Origin: Agarivorans sp. Alg241-V36
Lineage (GTDB): Bacteria; Pseudomonadota; Gammaproteobacteria; Enterobacterales; Celerinatantimonadaceae
Assembly (NCBI RefSeq): GCF_900537085.1
Contig: NZ_UNRE01000001.1
Location: forward strand, 749,163-813,162
DNA length: 64,000 bases
Direction: 5' to 3'
Shown: piece after piece, positions 1-9,741 of the stretch
Layout: each line of letters begins with the position of its first letter
Position numbering within the stretch: position 1 is the stretch's first letter
The notes under the pieces: generated by a model
Database searches by the model: none
What the model saw: only the letters and a program-made list of their open reading frames with translations
What the model was told of the DNA's origin: nothing
Program-made: the position numbers and the translations under genes

Positions 1-123
1 TTGCTCAGAGACATAGTCGCAAATAGTTAAGGGATTTTGCTGCGCTTGTGTATGCTCAAACAGCGCTAAGTTATCTGTTAAAAATCCAATTAACTGAATG
101 TAACCTTCACTATCAGTTACCAT
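1..123 (-). CDS. N-terminal fragment of unidentified protein (runs off window start)
   Basis: An open minus-strand frame begins with ATG at 123 and continues without a stop to base 1, giving 41 residues. An AGGA element lies about 10 nt before the ATG, and the gene points away from the 213-1085 gene that lies upstream of it on the same strand. The visible residues start MVTDSEGYIQLIGFL and contain one cysteine. I do not recognise the family and cannot assign a function; the rest of the gene lies outside the window. Confidence 0.5.
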   Translation of the reverse strand, partial: MVTDSEGYIQLIGFLTDNLALFEHTQAQQNPLTICDYVSEQ

Positions 124-212
124 CGTGCGTATATCCTCTCTCAAAAGTATTAGCCCTAGTGTATAACGAATAAGCGCGAATACAACATGCGCTAAGACAC
201 ATTTGTTAACAC

Positions 213-1085
213 TTATAGGGTTTGGGTTAATTCAGCCGAGTGAATGTAGGCCTGTATGCAGTTGCTCGGTAGGTATAAACGCGGATTGGCTCGGCGCAAG
301 TCGCGCAAATGGTATTCCAATAAGCGTTTATCTAGTGGCGTATTACTTTCGGTTTGTTGCAGCCACTGCACCAAGCTTTGGGTGTTTTTTTGGAAGCCCT
401 GTTCTAAGCCCGTAATTTGTTGTTTGGTTTTAAGCATTTCTTCCACATTAAGCGGCGAACGTTGCACCATATTTATTAAGTAGGGCGTGAGTATGCTGGC
501 CTGCTTCATATAACTGTCGTTCACCGGTACTGGCGACAACCGTAAGTTTTGTTGGCGCTCCAGTTGGCCACAAATATGGTTTGCTTTTAGCAGCGCGACG
601 GTTTGCTGAATAATTTGGTTAGTATCAAAACCTTCACCATACATTTCATGAATGCCGGTGGCTAAATCGTGTTTCGCTAAACGTACCTTAGAAAAGGTGA
701 GCTGCTCTCTGGTAAATAACCTAACCCGGCTAGGGGCTGCTGGACGGGGCACAATAATCGCTATTTGATTGCGTTTTTGCTCAAAGTACACATTGGCAAT
801 AGCTTGCTGCTGCTCACTAATGCTGATGAGCTGGCCGCTAATCTGGCAGCCTACCGATTTAGGTACATCTCCCAAATGGCTAGCGCTTACATACTGGTGA
901 GGGTAGTCGGGCAACGCTTGAATCTGGCCAAGTTGGCGCTGCATAAAGTGGGTAGCAATAGCGGCGCGACATATGGCATTTTCACTAAGAGCCGGTGGGT
1001 TAAACACCTTCCAAGTAATCAACACGGCAGTAAGCAGCAACAGGCTGCTACTAATTGCTATTAAAGGTTGGCGCCGAATGATCAT
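213..1085 (-). CDS. Hypothetical membrane-anchored periplasmic protein
   Basis: This is a 290-residue protein of unknown function. I chose the ATG at 1085 because a TGAGG ribosome site sits about 5 nt upstream; an in-frame TTG at 1103 would add six residues but has no such site. The N-terminus (MIIRRQPLIAISSSLLLLTA) is a positively charged segment followed by one hydrophobic helix, so the protein is either anchored in the inner membrane or secreted. The remaining part is soluble and Q-rich, with four cysteines (in AICRAA, VGCQIS, HICGQL and SNCIQA) that could form two periplasmic disulfides. It lies between the nrd operon and the partial gene at the window edge, on the same strand as both. 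I see no enzymatic motif. Confidence 0.7.
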   Translation of the reverse strand: MIIRRQPLIAISSSLLLLTAVLITWKVFNPPALSENAICRAAIATHFMQRQLGQIQALPDYPHQYVSASHLGDVPKSVGCQISGQLISISEQQQAIANVYFEQKRNQIAIIVPRPAAPSRVRLFTREQLTFSKVRLAKHDLATGIHEMYGEGFDTNQIIQQTVALLKANHICGQLERQQNLRLSPVPVNDSYMKQASILTPYLINMVQRSPLNVEEMLKTKQQITGLEQGFQKNTQSLVQWLQQTESNTPLDKRLLEYHLRDLRRANPRLYLPSNCIQAYIHSAELTQTL

Positions 1086-1271
1086 GCTGGCCTCACAAGA
1101 CAAAGAAAAACACAGATAGTTAAGTTATCTGTTACTTGCCGAAAAACTAAAGAGATTATTGAAAGTATAGATCAAGCTCAGCTTAGATAAGTCTGATTTA
1201 GCTCCTTGTTCTACAGCGAGTTATCAATAAGTGAAACGCCTAACTCTTACTACATGGTTAAGCGGCATATA

Positions 1272-1304
1272 TAAAAATAGCGCTATCAATTAGCGCTATT
1301 TTTA
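1272..1304. terminator. Bidirectional intrinsic terminator after nrdAB-yfaE
   Basis: A perfect 14-bp inverted repeat, TAAAAATAGCGCTA and its complement, surrounds a 5-nt loop (TCAAT). The arms carry A-runs on one side and T-runs on the other, so the hairpin can end transcription in either direction. It lies 22 bp past the yfaE stop on the minus strand and is the obvious end of the ribonucleotide reductase operon. Confidence 0.85.
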
Positions 1305-1325
1305 ATACATAGTACGTGGTTGTAG

Positions 1326-1613
1326 CTAGGCAATTTGACGTTTGAAAGGTGGTTGCTCCGCCAGTTCAACGGTGCCTTTGGGCTTGCTACAACAGCTAAG
1401 GATTTGTCCTTTGGGAATGTTAGCTAAAGGCGTGTGGCTATATTCCACTTCGCCTTTTACTAGGGTGGTACGGCAGGCACCGCAAACACCTTCGCGGCAA
1501 TGATACTCGGGGGTAAAACCCGCTTGTTCATAAGCCTCTAAGATGCTTTTGTGGTGGCTATCAACCACCACTTCAATGCCGCCTGCTATTACGCGGCCTT
1601 CTTTTTGAGACAT
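1326..1613 (-). CDS. yfaE: Class I ribonucleotide reductase maintenance ferredoxin YfaE
   Basis: A 95-residue plant-type [2Fe-2S] ferredoxin. The cluster ligands are visible as C39-x4-C44-x2-C47, with a fourth cysteine at 74 or 75 in the ILSCCSKP segment. In E. coli, YfaE supplies electrons that rebuild and maintain the diferric-tyrosyl radical of NrdB. The gene is the last of the nrdA-nrdB-yfaE operon: its ATG overlaps the nrdB stop codon by one base (TAATG), so translation is probably coupled. It is followed by a strong terminator. Length and position match the family. Confidence 0.93.
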   Translation of the reverse strand: MSQKEGRVIAGGIEVVVDSHHKSILEAYEQAGFTPEYHCREGVCGACRTTLVKGEVEYSHTPLANIPKGQILSCCSKPKGTVELAEQPPFKRQIA

Positions 1614-2743
1614 TACAGCTCAAAGTCCTCGAAGTCGTCAATGTCGATACTAGAGTCAATTTGGCCCACTAAGTAGGAGCTAATTTCCGCTTCTTGTGGC
1701 GCTACTTGCACGTTGTCTGACACTAACCAAGAGTTAATCCATGGAATTGGATTACTGCGGTCTTCAAAGCAAGGCAACAAACCGACCGCTTGCATACGAG
1801 TATTGGTAATGTATTCAACGTATTGGCAAAGAATATCTTCATTTAAACCAATCATCGAACCATCTTTGAATAGGTATTTTGCCCATTCTTTTTCTTGCTC
1901 GGCAGCATCGGTAAACATGCGCCATGCTTCTACTTCACACTCGGCAGCAATTTCGGCCATTTCTGGGTCGTCTTTGCCTTCGCGCATTAGGTTAATCATG
2001 TGCTGAGTACCGGTTAAGTGCAGCGCTTCATCACGGGCAATTAGCTTAATGATTTTAGCGTTACCTTCCATTAACTCGCGCTCAGCAAAGGCGAATGAAC
2101 AGGCAAAACTTACATAAAAGCGAATCGCTTCTAATACGTTTACTGACATTATGCAGAGGTAGAGTTTTTTCTTAAGCTCTCGCTCTGTGATGTTATGAAC
2201 CACACCATCAACCTCGTGCTCACCTTCGCCATGGAGGTGGTAAATAGAGGTGGCTTGAATAAGTTCGTCGTAGTAGCCAGCAATGTCGTTGGCGCGTTTG
2301 ATGATCTCTTCATTTTTCATGATGTCATCAAATACTTCACCAGGATTACCCATTACATTGCGGATGATGTGAGTGTATGAGCGAGAGTGAATGGTTTCAC
2401 TAAAGGCCCACGTTTCAATCCAGGTTTCTAGCTCTGGCAAACTAACTAGTGGCAACAAAGCCACGTTAGGCGAGCGGCCTTGAATACTATCCAGCAGTGT
2501 TTGGTACTTAAGGTTACTAATAAAAATATGCTGCTCGTGAGCTGGCAGTTTGTTGTAATCAATACGGTCACGGCTTACGTCTACTTCTTCTGGACGCCAG
2601 AAGAAAGACAATTGTTTTTCGATTAGTTTTTCAAAAATCTCATGACGTTGTTGGTCATAACGGGCCACGTTTACAGGCTGACCAAAGAACATTGGCTCTT
2701 TGGTTGCGTCGTTGGCATTTTGAGTAAAAATTGAGTAGCTCAT
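1613..2743 (-). CDS. nrdB: Ribonucleoside-diphosphate reductase 1, beta subunit
   Basis: The 376-residue radical-bearing subunit of class Ia ribonucleotide reductase, which makes deoxyribonucleotides with NrdA in the cytoplasm. The radical tyrosine is Y123 in [15 protein letters not shown], and the helices carrying the iron ligands (for example [13 protein letters not shown]) are present. The C-terminal tail ends [10 protein letters not shown], the acidic peptide that docks into NrdA. The ATG at 2743 is preceded by AGGA with 9 nt spacing. The gene starts 50 bp after nrdA and overlaps yfaE by one base. Length is the same as E. coli NrdB. Confidence 0.97.
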   Translation of the reverse strand: MSYSIFTQNANDATKEPMFFGQPVNVARYDQQRHEIFEKLIEKQLSFFWRPEEVDVSRDRIDYNKLPAHEQHIFISNLKYQTLLDSIQGRSPNVALLPLVSLPELETWIETWAFSETIHSRSYTHIIRNVMGNPGEVFDDIMKNEEIIKRANDIAGYYDELIQATSIYHLHGEGEHEVDGVVHNITERELKKKLYLCIMSVNVLEAIRFYVSFACSFAFAERELMEGNAKIIKLIARDEALHLTGTQHMINLMREGKDDPEMAEIAAECEVEAWRMFTDAAEQEKEWAKYLFKDGSMIGLNEDILCQYVEYITNTRMQAVGLLPCFEDRSNPIPWINSWLVSDNVQVAPQEAEISSYLVGQIDSSIDIDDFEDFEL

Positions 2744-2793
2744 CTACATTTTTCCTAAAAATTTCTTAATGCGCTTTAGCGCGTAAACTTGGC

Positions 2794-5079
2794 TTAAATC
2801 TTACATGCACCGCCAGCGCAATCATCATCTTCTGGCTCTGGCTTCATATCATCATGCTGGTCGCTAGCACCGTCTCGGGTGTTATGGTAATACAGCGTTT
2901 TAACCCCGTATTTGTAAGCCGTTAGCAAGTCGGCAATTAATGCCTTCATTGGTACGCGGTTACCTTCATAACGGCTTGGATCGTAGTTGGTGTTTGCCGA
3001 GATACTTTGGTCAACAAACTTCTGCATTAAGCCGACTAGCTGTAAGTAACCTTCGTTGCTAGGAATATCCCATAGCAGTTCATAGTTATCTTTAAGTGCT
3101 TCAAACTCTGGCACTACTTGCTTCAAAATACCGTCTTTACTGGCTTTAACGCTAATGAAACCACGTGGAGGCTCAATACCGTTAGTGGCATTTGAGATCT
3201 GGCTAGAGGTCTCTGAAGGCATTAGGGCAGACAGCGTTGAGTTACGTAAACCGTGGGTGGTAATCTCTTCGCGAAGCTCTTCCCAGTCGTAATGTAATGG
3301 CTCATCACTTAGCTTGTCTAACGACTGCTTATAAGTGTCGATAGGCAATACACCTTGCGAGTAGGTGGTTTCGTTGAACATTGGGCAAGCGCCTTGTTCT
3401 TTGGCTAAGCGCATAGACGCTTTAAGCAACCAGTATTGAATCGCTTCAAAAGTACGGTGAGTAAGGTTGTTAGCACTACCATCACTGTATTTAGTGCCAT
3501 TTTTAGCCAAGTAGTAGGCGTAGTTGATAACACCTATACCTAAAGTACGGCGGCCATCAGAGCCTTTTTTCGCGGCTTTAATTGGGTAGTCTTGGTAATC
3601 GAGCAGGCTGTCTAGGGCGCGCACCGCAAGATCAGACAATTCTTCTAGCTCATTTAAGTCTTCAATCGCACCTAGGTTAAAGGCTGAAAGAGTACACAGT
3701 GCAATCTCGCCATTCTCATCATGTACATGTTGTAGCGGCTTGGTTGGTAAGGCAATTTCTAAACAAAGGTTAGATTGGCGTACCGGCGCTTGTGCTGGGT
3801 CAAATGGGCTATGGGTATTACAGTGGTCTACGTTTTGAATGTAGATTCGACCGGTTGAGGCGCGCTCTTGCATTAGCAACGAGAACAGATCAACGGCTTT
3901 AATTTGCTCTTTACGAATGCTTGGGTCTTGCTCGTATTTTACATACAAGCTTTCAAATTTGTCTTGGTCTTCAAAGAAGGCGTCGTAAAGCCCAGGCGCA
4001 TCACTTGGCGAGAATAGGGTGATGTTTTCACCTTTCACCAAACGTTGGTACATAAGCTTGTTCAGCTGCACACCGTAGTCCATGTGACGTACTCGGTTGT
4101 CGTCTACACCACGGTTGTTTTTAAGCACTAGCAGTGATTCTACTTCTAGGTGCCAGAATGGATAGAAAATAGTAGCTGCACCACCACGAACGCCGCCTTG
4201 TGAACAACATTTAACCGCAGTTTGGAAGTACTTATAAAACGGAATACAACCCGTATGGAAGGCTTCGCCACCGCGAATTTCACTGCCTAGGGCACGAATT
4301 CGACCTGCGTTGATACCAATGCCAGCGCGCTGTGAAACATAAGTCACAATAGATGAAGCAGTGGCGTTAATTGATTCCAAGCTATCGCCACATTCAATTA
4401 ATACACAAGAGCTAAATTGACGAGTAGGGGTACGTACACCCGACATAATTGGCGTAGGTAGCGAGATTTTAAACTTCGAAGTAGCGTCGTAGAAGCGGCG
4501 GATGTAATCAAGGCGCACCGACTTGTCATAGTGAGCAAATAAGCAAGCTGCTACCAAAATGTATAGGAACTGGGCGCTCTCGAAAATCTCACCGGTCACT
4601 CGATTTTGTACTAGGTATTTACCTTCAAGTTGCTTTACCGCGCCGTAGGAGAAGTCCATGTCGCGCCAATGGTCGATAAAATCGTCCATTTGGGCAAATT
4701 CTTCAGGGCTGTAGTCTTTAAGCAAATGCATGTCGTAGCGGCCAGCTTCACACTGTTTTACTACGTGGTCGTAAAGCTTAGGTGGCTCAAATTGGCCATA
4801 AGCTTTTTTGCGTAAATGGAATACCGCTAAGCGGGCTGCCAAAAACTGGTAATCTGGGGTTTCTTGAGAGATTAAATCTGCCGCAGCTTTAATAATGGTT
4901 TCATGAATATCTTTAGTGGCCATGCCATCGTAGAACTGGATGTGAGACTTAAGTTCTACCTGCGATACCGAGACATTTCTTAGGCCTTTGGCGGCCCACG
5001 TTATCACTCGGTGAATCTTGTCTAAGTTGATCGCTTCTTGTTTACCGCTGCGTTTGGTTATCAGAAGATCTTTATTCAT
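2794..5079 (-). CDS. nrdA: Ribonucleoside-diphosphate reductase 1, alpha subunit
   Basis: The 761-residue catalytic subunit of class Ia ribonucleotide reductase. An ATP-cone (about residues 1-95), the allosteric activity site, is followed by the ten-stranded barrel. The redox cysteine pair appears in SSCVLIECGDS and IALCTLSAFN and the thiyl-radical cysteine in SNLCLEIALP. The tail ends CAGGACKI, the mobile dithiol that receives electrons from thioredoxin or glutaredoxin. The presence of the cone shows the enzyme is dATP-inhibited. The ATG at 5079 matches the usual N-terminus, although no good Shine-Dalgarno precedes it. A small GCGC-TTTA-GCGC hairpin (2771-2782) lies between nrdA and nrdB. 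The promoter and NrdR boxes lie upstream. Confidence 0.97.
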   Translation of the reverse strand: MNKDLLITKRSGKQEAINLDKIHRVITWAAKGLRNVSVSQVELKSHIQFYDGMATKDIHETIIKAAADLISQETPDYQFLAARLAVFHLRKKAYGQFEPPKLYDHVVKQCEAGRYDMHLLKDYSPEEFAQMDDFIDHWRDMDFSYGAVKQLEGKYLVQNRVTGEIFESAQFLYILVAACLFAHYDKSVRLDYIRRFYDATSKFKISLPTPIMSGVRTPTRQFSSCVLIECGDSLESINATASSIVTYVSQRAGIGINAGRIRALGSEIRGGEAFHTGCIPFYKYFQTAVKCCSQGGVRGGAATIFYPFWHLEVESLLVLKNNRGVDDNRVRHMDYGVQLNKLMYQRLVKGENITLFSPSDAPGLYDAFFEDQDKFESLYVKYEQDPSIRKEQIKAVDLFSLLMQERASTGRIYIQNVDHCNTHSPFDPAQAPVRQSNLCLEIALPTKPLQHVHDENGEIALCTLSAFNLGAIEDLNELEELSDLAVRALDSLLDYQDYPIKAAKKGSDGRRTLGIGVINYAYYLAKNGTKYSDGSANNLTHRTFEAIQYWLLKASMRLAKEQGACPMFNETTYSQGVLPIDTYKQSLDKLSDEPLHYDWEELREEITTHGLRNSTLSALMPSETSSQISNATNGIEPPRGFISVKASKDGILKQVVPEFEALKDNYELLWDIPSNEGYLQLVGLMQKFVDQSISANTNYDPSRYEGNRVPMKALIADLLTAYKYGVKTLYYHNTRDGASDQHDDMKPEPEDDDCAGGACKI

Positions 5080-5142
5080 GAAGGGGAGGCCCTGTTATCC
5101 TAATTTCGCTACTGCTTATCTAGTACTGCTATTTTTCCTTAG

Positions 5143-5158
5143 CCACTAGATATAGTGT
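5143..5158. promoter_or_regulatory. NrdR box 1
   Basis: The sequence CCACTAGATATAGTGT matches the 16-bp NrdR consensus acaCwAtATaTwGtgt at 14 of 16 positions, including the whole C-w-A core and the w-G-t-g-t half. NrdR is the ATP/dATP-sensing zinc-finger/ATP-cone repressor of ribonucleotide reductase genes. The box lies just downstream of the predicted nrdA -10 element. Confidence 0.75.
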
Positions 5159-5173
5159 TTTCAAATTTTATGG

Positions 5174-5189
5174 ATACAAGATAATGAGG
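5174..5189. promoter_or_regulatory. NrdR box 2
   Basis: ATACAAGATAATGAGG matches the NrdR consensus at about 11 of 16 positions, and its start is exactly 31 bp (three helical turns) from that of box 1. That is the spacing known for paired NrdR sites, which argues against chance. It overlaps the predicted -10 hexamer of nrdA. Confidence 0.6.
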
Positions 5190-5206
5190 TTTTGGCTTTT
5201 TCGCAA
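5178..5206 (-). promoter_or_regulatory. Sigma-70 promoter of nrdAB-yfaE
   Basis: On the minus strand a -35 TTGCGA (5201-5206) and a -10 TATCTT (5178-5183) are separated by exactly 17 bp. They lie about 100 bp before the nrdA start. The -10 element is covered by one NrdR box, and the other box lies around the expected transcription start, as expected for a repressor that blocks RNA polymerase. Confidence 0.6.
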
Positions 5207-5298
5207 GTCTTGGCAAACTTGAAGATATTGTGTATAACTTGCAAATAACTCAGCTATGTTAGTGCTTACTAACTAGCTATCTATATAAGCTGACTAAG

Positions 5299-5322
5299 CT
5301 TGCATTAATGCAAGTTTTTTTT
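5299..5322 (+). repeat. Perfect palindrome followed by T8, terminator-like on the + strand
   Basis: CTTGCATTAATGCAAG is a perfect 16-bp palindrome followed immediately by eight T residues (5315-5322). On the + strand this resembles an intrinsic terminator with a low-GC 6-bp stem and TTAA loop. However, both flanking genes (gph and nrdA) are on the minus strand, where the hairpin has no T-tract. It may end an antisense or stray + transcript, or be a protein-binding site upstream of nrdA. Confidence 0.4.
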
Positions 5323-5369
5323 CATAAATTTTTACTGAAAAAATTTATTTTTATAAAACTTGAACTTGC

Positions 5370-6044
5370 TTACAAATCGCCCAGCCAGTCGCTTATTGTT
5401 TGTTCGAGGTGTTCACTTTTTTGGCAGTGTAAATCTGCCGCCCATTGATCAACCTTGTCTTCCTCAGAAAGATAACCCCATAGGGCGAGCAAAGTGGTCA
5501 TATTGGTATTATTACCTGCTTGAATATCACGTTCAGCATCGCCTACATATAGGCAGTTTTCAGGTTCAACCTTTATGGTCTGGCAAGCCAGTAGCATGGG
5601 GGCGGGATCAGGCTTACGCAGTGGCAAGGTATCTCCACCAACCAATACGCCAGACTGTTCAAATTCGGGAAAGAAGCGAAGTAACTGCTTACTTAAGCCT
5701 TCGGGCTTATTGGTAATCACTCCCCAAGGGATTTTGTTTTGGTTAAGCCATTGTAATGATTGCTTAATACCGGGAAAAAAATCGGTGCCGTGGCAAATGT
5801 TTTGCTCATAGTAGTCAAGTAATTGTTGGCGTAATTCAGCTTGGGGCTGTTGTTCCCAAAGGCTGCCAAAGCCAGCCTTTAACAAACCAATTGCACCGTG
5901 AGAACTAAGCTGGCGTGCTTGAGCTAAGCTGAGCTGTGCTTGTTGGTGTTGATCTAGCACATAGTTAGCAGCTGCGCCTAGATCTGGAGCTGTATCAAGT
6001 AAGGTACCATCAAGGTCGAACAGTACTGCAGCTTGTTTATTCAT
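5370..6044 (-). CDS. gph: Phosphoglycolate phosphatase, HAD superfamily
   Basis: A 224-residue HAD hydrolase. Motif I is FDLDGTLLDT, with nucleophile D10 and acid D12; motif II is the GVITNKP segment; motifs III/IV are seen in GDTLPLRKPDP and YVGDAERDI. The helical cap between motifs I and II and the length fit Gph, which removes phosphate from the 2-phosphoglycolate formed during DNA end repair. The start codon overlaps the ubiG stop (TAATG), giving a two-gene ubiG-gph unit, an arrangement common in gammaproteobacteria. Other HAD phosphatases such as MupP are similar, so the exact substrate is inferred. Confidence 0.85.
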   Translation of the reverse strand: MNKQAAVLFDLDGTLLDTAPDLGAAANYVLDQHQQAQLSLAQARQLSSHGAIGLLKAGFGSLWEQQPQAELRQQLLDYYEQNICHGTDFFPGIKQSLQWLNQNKIPWGVITNKPEGLSKQLLRFFPEFEQSGVLVGGDTLPLRKPDPAPMLLACQTIKVEPENCLYVGDAERDIQAGNNTNMTTLLALWGYLSEEDKVDQWAADLHCQKSEHLEQTISDWLGDL

Positions 6045-6766
6045 TATTGCTCCGGCTTAGCTAATTGCACCATGTAATTAACATCTACGTTTTTGCTTAA
6101 ACGAAAGCTTTCAATAATAGGGGTAAATTGCACACCGCTAATGGCTTCGCTGCGTAAGTTGCTTTGATCGGCCCAAGCTAGTAGCTCAGAAGGGCGAATG
6201 AACTTGTCATGCTGATGAGTACCGTCAGGCACAATCTTCAGTAACTTTTCTGCTGCCAAAATCATATAAAGGTAGGCTTTGGGGGTCCTATTAATCGTAG
6301 ATACAAATATTTTCCCACCTGGTTTAACCATGCTGGCACATGCTGCAATCACTGAGCCAGGATCGGGTACGTGCTCTATCATCTCCATGCAAGTCACCAC
6401 ATCGTAGTGAGCTTGATGAGTTTCTGCGTGTGCTTCTGCCGTGGTTTGCAAGTAATTAAGTTGGCTACCGGTTTCTAAAGCATGTAGCTTGGCCACTTCA
6501 ATTTGTTCTTTGCCCATATCTATAGCGGTTACATCGGCACCGCGAACTGCCATGCTCTCGGCTAGAATACCGCCACCACAGCCTACATCGAGTACTTTCT
6601 TGCCAAATAAACCTGCTGCGCCACGCTCAATGTAGTCTAAACGCAGTGGATTGATTTGGTGTAGGGTTTTGAATTCCCCTTGTTTATCCCACCATCGTGA
6701 GGCTAAGCCTGCAAAATGAGCAATTTCTTGATGGTCAACATTTTCGTTGCTTTGAGGGTGTTCCAT
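6044..6766 (-). CDS. ubiG: Ubiquinone biosynthesis O-methyltransferase
   Basis: UbiG carries out both O-methylations of the ubiquinone ring using S-adenosylmethionine. The class I methyltransferase motif [16 protein letters not shown] is clear, and the N-terminal segment [19 protein letters not shown] is typical of UbiG. I chose the ATG at 6766, giving 240 residues, the same length as E. coli UbiG. The in-frame ATG at 6784 adds MWIDNF and lies only about 8 nt from a likely transcription start set by a TATAAT box (6799-6804, minus strand). Neither ATG has a strong ribosome site. The stop overlaps the start of gph. Confidence 0.93.
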   Translation of the reverse strand: MEHPQSNENVDHQEIAHFAGLASRWWDKQGEFKTLHQINPLRLDYIERGAAGLFGKKVLDVGCGGGILAESMAVRGADVTAIDMGKEQIEVAKLHALETGSQLNYLQTTAEAHAETHQAHYDVVTCMEMIEHVPDPGSVIAACASMVKPGGKIFVSTINRTPKAYLYMILAAEKLLKIVPDGTHQHDKFIRPSELLAWADQSNLRSEAISGVQFTPIIESFRLSKNVDVNYMVQLAKPEQ

Positions 6767-6971
6767 AAAGTTGTCAATCCACATCAGTATTTGTAGGCAT
6801 TATAAGAACTTGTTCATTGCAGTCACTAGCTTTTGTTCAATTCTTGAGTTTTTTCATTTTTCTAACTGAAAAGAGCGACATCAAGCCTGTTAAGGCGGTT
6901 ATTTTATGGTAAAGTTTGCGATTACGCTTAGTAATAGTAAAAAGCAATAAAAACGAAGGATTTTGTCGTCT

Positions 6972-9677
6972 ATGAGCGATCTTGCAAAAGAGATTACGCC
7001 AGTCAATATCGAGGATGAGTTAAAGAGCTCATACCTTGATTATGCCATGAGCGTTATTGTGGGCCGTGCTTTGCCAGATGTACGTGATGGTTTAAAACCA
7101 GTGCATCGCCGAGTGCTATTCGCAATGAACGTATTGGGCAACGACTGGAACAAACCGTACAAAAAATCTGCCCGTGTGGTAGGTGACGTAATTGGTAAAT
7201 ATCACCCACACGGTGATAGCGCTGTTTACGATACAATTGTTCGCATGGCGCAGCCGTTTTCGCTGCGTTACATGTTGGTAGACGGTCAAGGTAACTTTGG
7301 TTCAGTGGACGGCGATTCTGCGGCGGCCATGCGTTATACCGAAATTCGTATGGATAAATTAGCCCACTCATTGCTGGCTGATTTAGATAAAGAAACCGTA
7401 GATTTTGTGCCCAACTATGATGGCACCGAACAAATTCCTGAAGTATTACCAACCCGCGTACCCAACTTATTGGTAAACGGTTCTTCTGGTATTGCTGTAG
7501 GTATGGCAACCAACATTCCGCCACACAACTTAACCGAAGTGGTTAATGGTTGTTTGGCAATGATTGAAAACCCAGACATCACTATTGATGAGCTGATGGA
7601 ATTCATTCCTGCCCCTGATTTCCCTACCGCCGGTATTATTAACGGCCGTGCTGGTGTGATTCAGGCTTACCGCACCGGTCGCGGTAAAGTTTCTATTCGT
7701 GCTAAAGCCGAAGTGGTTACCGATAAAAACGGTAAAGAAACCATTATTGTTCACGAGATCCCATATCAAGTGAACAAGGCTCGCCTTATCGAGAAGATGG
7801 CTGAGTTAGTTAAAGATAAGAAGCTTGAAGGTATTTCAGCACTGCGCGATGAGTCTGATAAAGACGGTATGCGTATTGTTGTAGAACTTAAGCGTGATGC
7901 TGTGGGCGAAGTTGTATTGAACAACTTGTACTCTCAAACGCAAATGCAGGTGTCTTTTGGTATGAATATGGTGGCTCTAGATAACGGCCAGCCTAAGATA
8001 TTCAACCTGCAGGAGATGATTGAGTGTTTCATTCGTCACCGCCGTGAAGTGGTAACACGCCGCACCGTATTTGAATTACGTAAAGCGCGCGACCGTGCCC
8101 ACATCCTTGAAGGCTTAGCCATTGCACTAGCCAACATCGATGAAATCATCGAACTAATCAAAACCTCTCCAACGCCTGCCGAAGCAAAAGCTGCATTGGT
8201 TGCTAAAGGTTGGGATTTAGGTGCTGTAGCTGCCATGCTAGAGCGCTCTGGCGACGATGCTGCGCGCCCAGATTGGTTAGAAGCTGAGTTTGGTATTCGC
8301 GATGGCCAGTACTTCATTACGCCAATCCAAGCTCAAGCAATTCTAGATTTACGTTTACACAAGTTAACCGGTCTAGAACACGAAAAAATCATTGGCGAAT
8401 ATAAAGACCTATTGGATCTTATCGCTGAGTTGCTCTTCATCTTAAACAATCCAGATCGTTTGATGGAAGTGATTCGTGACGAACTTGTAGAAGTGCGCGA
8501 GCAGTTTGGTGATGAGCGTCGCACCGAGATCTCAGCGAACAGTGCTGATATTTCTCTAGAAGATTTAATTAACGAAGAAGACGTGGTAGTAACCCTATCT
8601 CACGAAGGCTACGTTAAGTACCAACCGCTAACCGAGTACGAATCTCAGCGTCGTGGTGGTAAAGGTAAAGCTGCAACTAAGATGAAGAATGAAGACTTCA
8701 TTGAGAAACTGCTAGTGGCCAATACTCACGATACAGTGTTGTGTTTCTCAACGGTGGGTAAGGTTTACTGGATGAAAGTGTACCAGTTGCCGCTAGCCAG
8801 CCGCCAAGCGCGTGGTAAGCCAATTGTTAACTTACTGCCGTTAACCGACGATGAGCGTATTACCGCTATTTTGCCAGTACGTGAGTACGAAGAAGACAAG
8901 TTCATCTTGTTTGCTACGGCTAATGGTACCGTTAAGAAAACCCCGCTAACTGCGTTTAAACGTCCGCTATCTAGCGGTATTCGTGCGATTAACCTGAACG
9001 ATGATGACAAGCTGATTGGTGTTGATATTACCGACGGTAATAACGAAATCATGCTGTTCTCAGATGCGGGTAAAGTGGTTCGCTTTAACGAGAAACAGCG
9101 CGATAGCGAAACCGGCGCCGTGAAGCTTGACCCAGAAACTGGTGAAGAACTATTGGCATTGCGCCCAATGGGTCGTACCGCTGCTGGTGTTCGAGGTATT
9201 TCACTTGATGCCGGCCAGAAAGTAGTATCGTTGATTGTGCCAACTGGTGACGGTGATATTCTTACCGCTACCGAAAATGGCTACGGTAAACGTACCAAGC
9301 TTGATGAGTACCCAGCTAAGAGCCGCGCGACTAAAGGTGTGGTTTCTATTAAGGTGAGTGAGCGTAACGGCCTAGTGGTTGGTGCGGTTCAAGTCACCGA
9401 AGCTCAAGAGATGATGTTAATTACCAACGGCGGCACCTTGGTGCGTACCCGAGTTAACGAAGTTTCTCTAGTTGGGCGTAATACTCAAGGTGTTACCTTG
9501 ATTCGTACTTCTGAAGATGAAAAAGTGGTTGGCTTACAGCGAATCGATGAAATTGAAGAAGACGAGTTTGAAGAACTAGCTGAAGGCGAACAAAGCGCCG
9601 AAGCGAGTGAAGCCACGCCGAGCGAGGATGCACCAAGTGCAGACGATGCTGGTGAAGCAGAGCCCGATCAGCAATAA
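6972..9677 (+). CDS. gyrA: DNA gyrase subunit A
   Basis: The 901-residue breakage-reunion subunit of DNA gyrase. The catalytic tyrosine is Y122 in AMRYTEIR, and the GyrA box QRRGGKG that allows DNA wrapping is present in the C-terminal beta-pinwheel. The quinolone-resistance region reads [10 protein letters not shown], with S83 and D87 unchanged, so no target mutation is visible. I start at ATG 6972 ([12 protein letters not shown]), which matches E. coli, with AAGGA 11 nt upstream; a TTG at 6963 would lie too close to that ribosome site. The tail after about residue 850 is acidic. The gene is divergent from ubiG and followed by its own terminator. Confidence 0.98.
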   Translation: MSDLAKEITPVNIEDELKSSYLDYAMSVIVGRALPDVRDGLKPVHRRVLFAMNVLGNDWNKPYKKSARVVGDVIGKYHPHGDSAVYDTIVRMAQPFSLRYMLVDGQGNFGSVDGDSAAAMRYTEIRMDKLAHSLLADLDKETVDFVPNYDGTEQIPEVLPTRVPNLLVNGSSGIAVGMATNIPPHNLTEVVNGCLAMIENPDITIDELMEFIPAPDFPTAGIINGRAGVIQAYRTGRGKVSIRAKAEVVTDKNGKETIIVHEIPYQVNKARLIEKMAELVKDKKLEGISALRDESDKDGMRIVVELKRDAVGEVVLNNLYSQTQMQVSFGMNMVALDNGQPKIFNLQEMIECFIRHRREVVTRRTVFELRKARDRAHILEGLAIALANIDEIIELIKTSPTPAEAKAALVAKGWDLGAVAAMLERSGDDAARPDWLEAEFGIRDGQYFITPIQAQAILDLRLHKLTGLEHEKIIGEYKDLLDLIAELLFILNNPDRLMEVIRDELVEVREQFGDERRTEISANSADISLEDLINEEDVVVTLSHEGYVKYQPLTEYESQRRGGKGKAATKMKNEDFIEKLLVANTHDTVLCFSTVGKVYWMKVYQLPLASRQARGKPIVNLLPLTDDERITAILPVREYEEDKFILFATANGTVKKTPLTAFKRPLSSGIRAINLNDDDKLIGVDITDGNNEIMLFSDAGKVVRFNEKQRDSETGAVKLDPETGEELLALRPMGRTAAGVRGISLDAGQKVVSLIVPTGDGDILTATENGYGKRTKLDEYPAKSRATKGVVSIKVSERNGLVVGAVQVTEAQEMMLITNGGTLVRTRVNEVSLVGRNTQGVTLIRTSEDEKVVGLQRIDEIEEDEFEELAEGEQSAEASEATPSEDAPSADDAGEAEPDQQ

Positions 9678-9695
9678 GCTACAAATGTAATAACA

Positions 9696-9722
9696 ACGGG
9701 CGGCTTTTAGCCGCTCGTTTTA
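9696..9722 (+). terminator. Intrinsic terminator after gyrA
   Basis: ACGGGCGGC pairs with GCCGCTCGT (one G-T pair) around a TTTTA loop and is followed by a short T-rich run. It lies 18 bp after the gyrA stop and separates gyrA from serC. Confidence 0.85.
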
Positions 9723-9741
9723 GTTTAAAAAGAAAATACGA

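Noticed and set aside
5218-5233. Third NrdR-like half-site ending ATATTGTGT
   Set aside because: Only the right half matches and its 75-bp spacing from box 1 is not the usual NrdR spacing; the pair at 5143 and 5174 is better.
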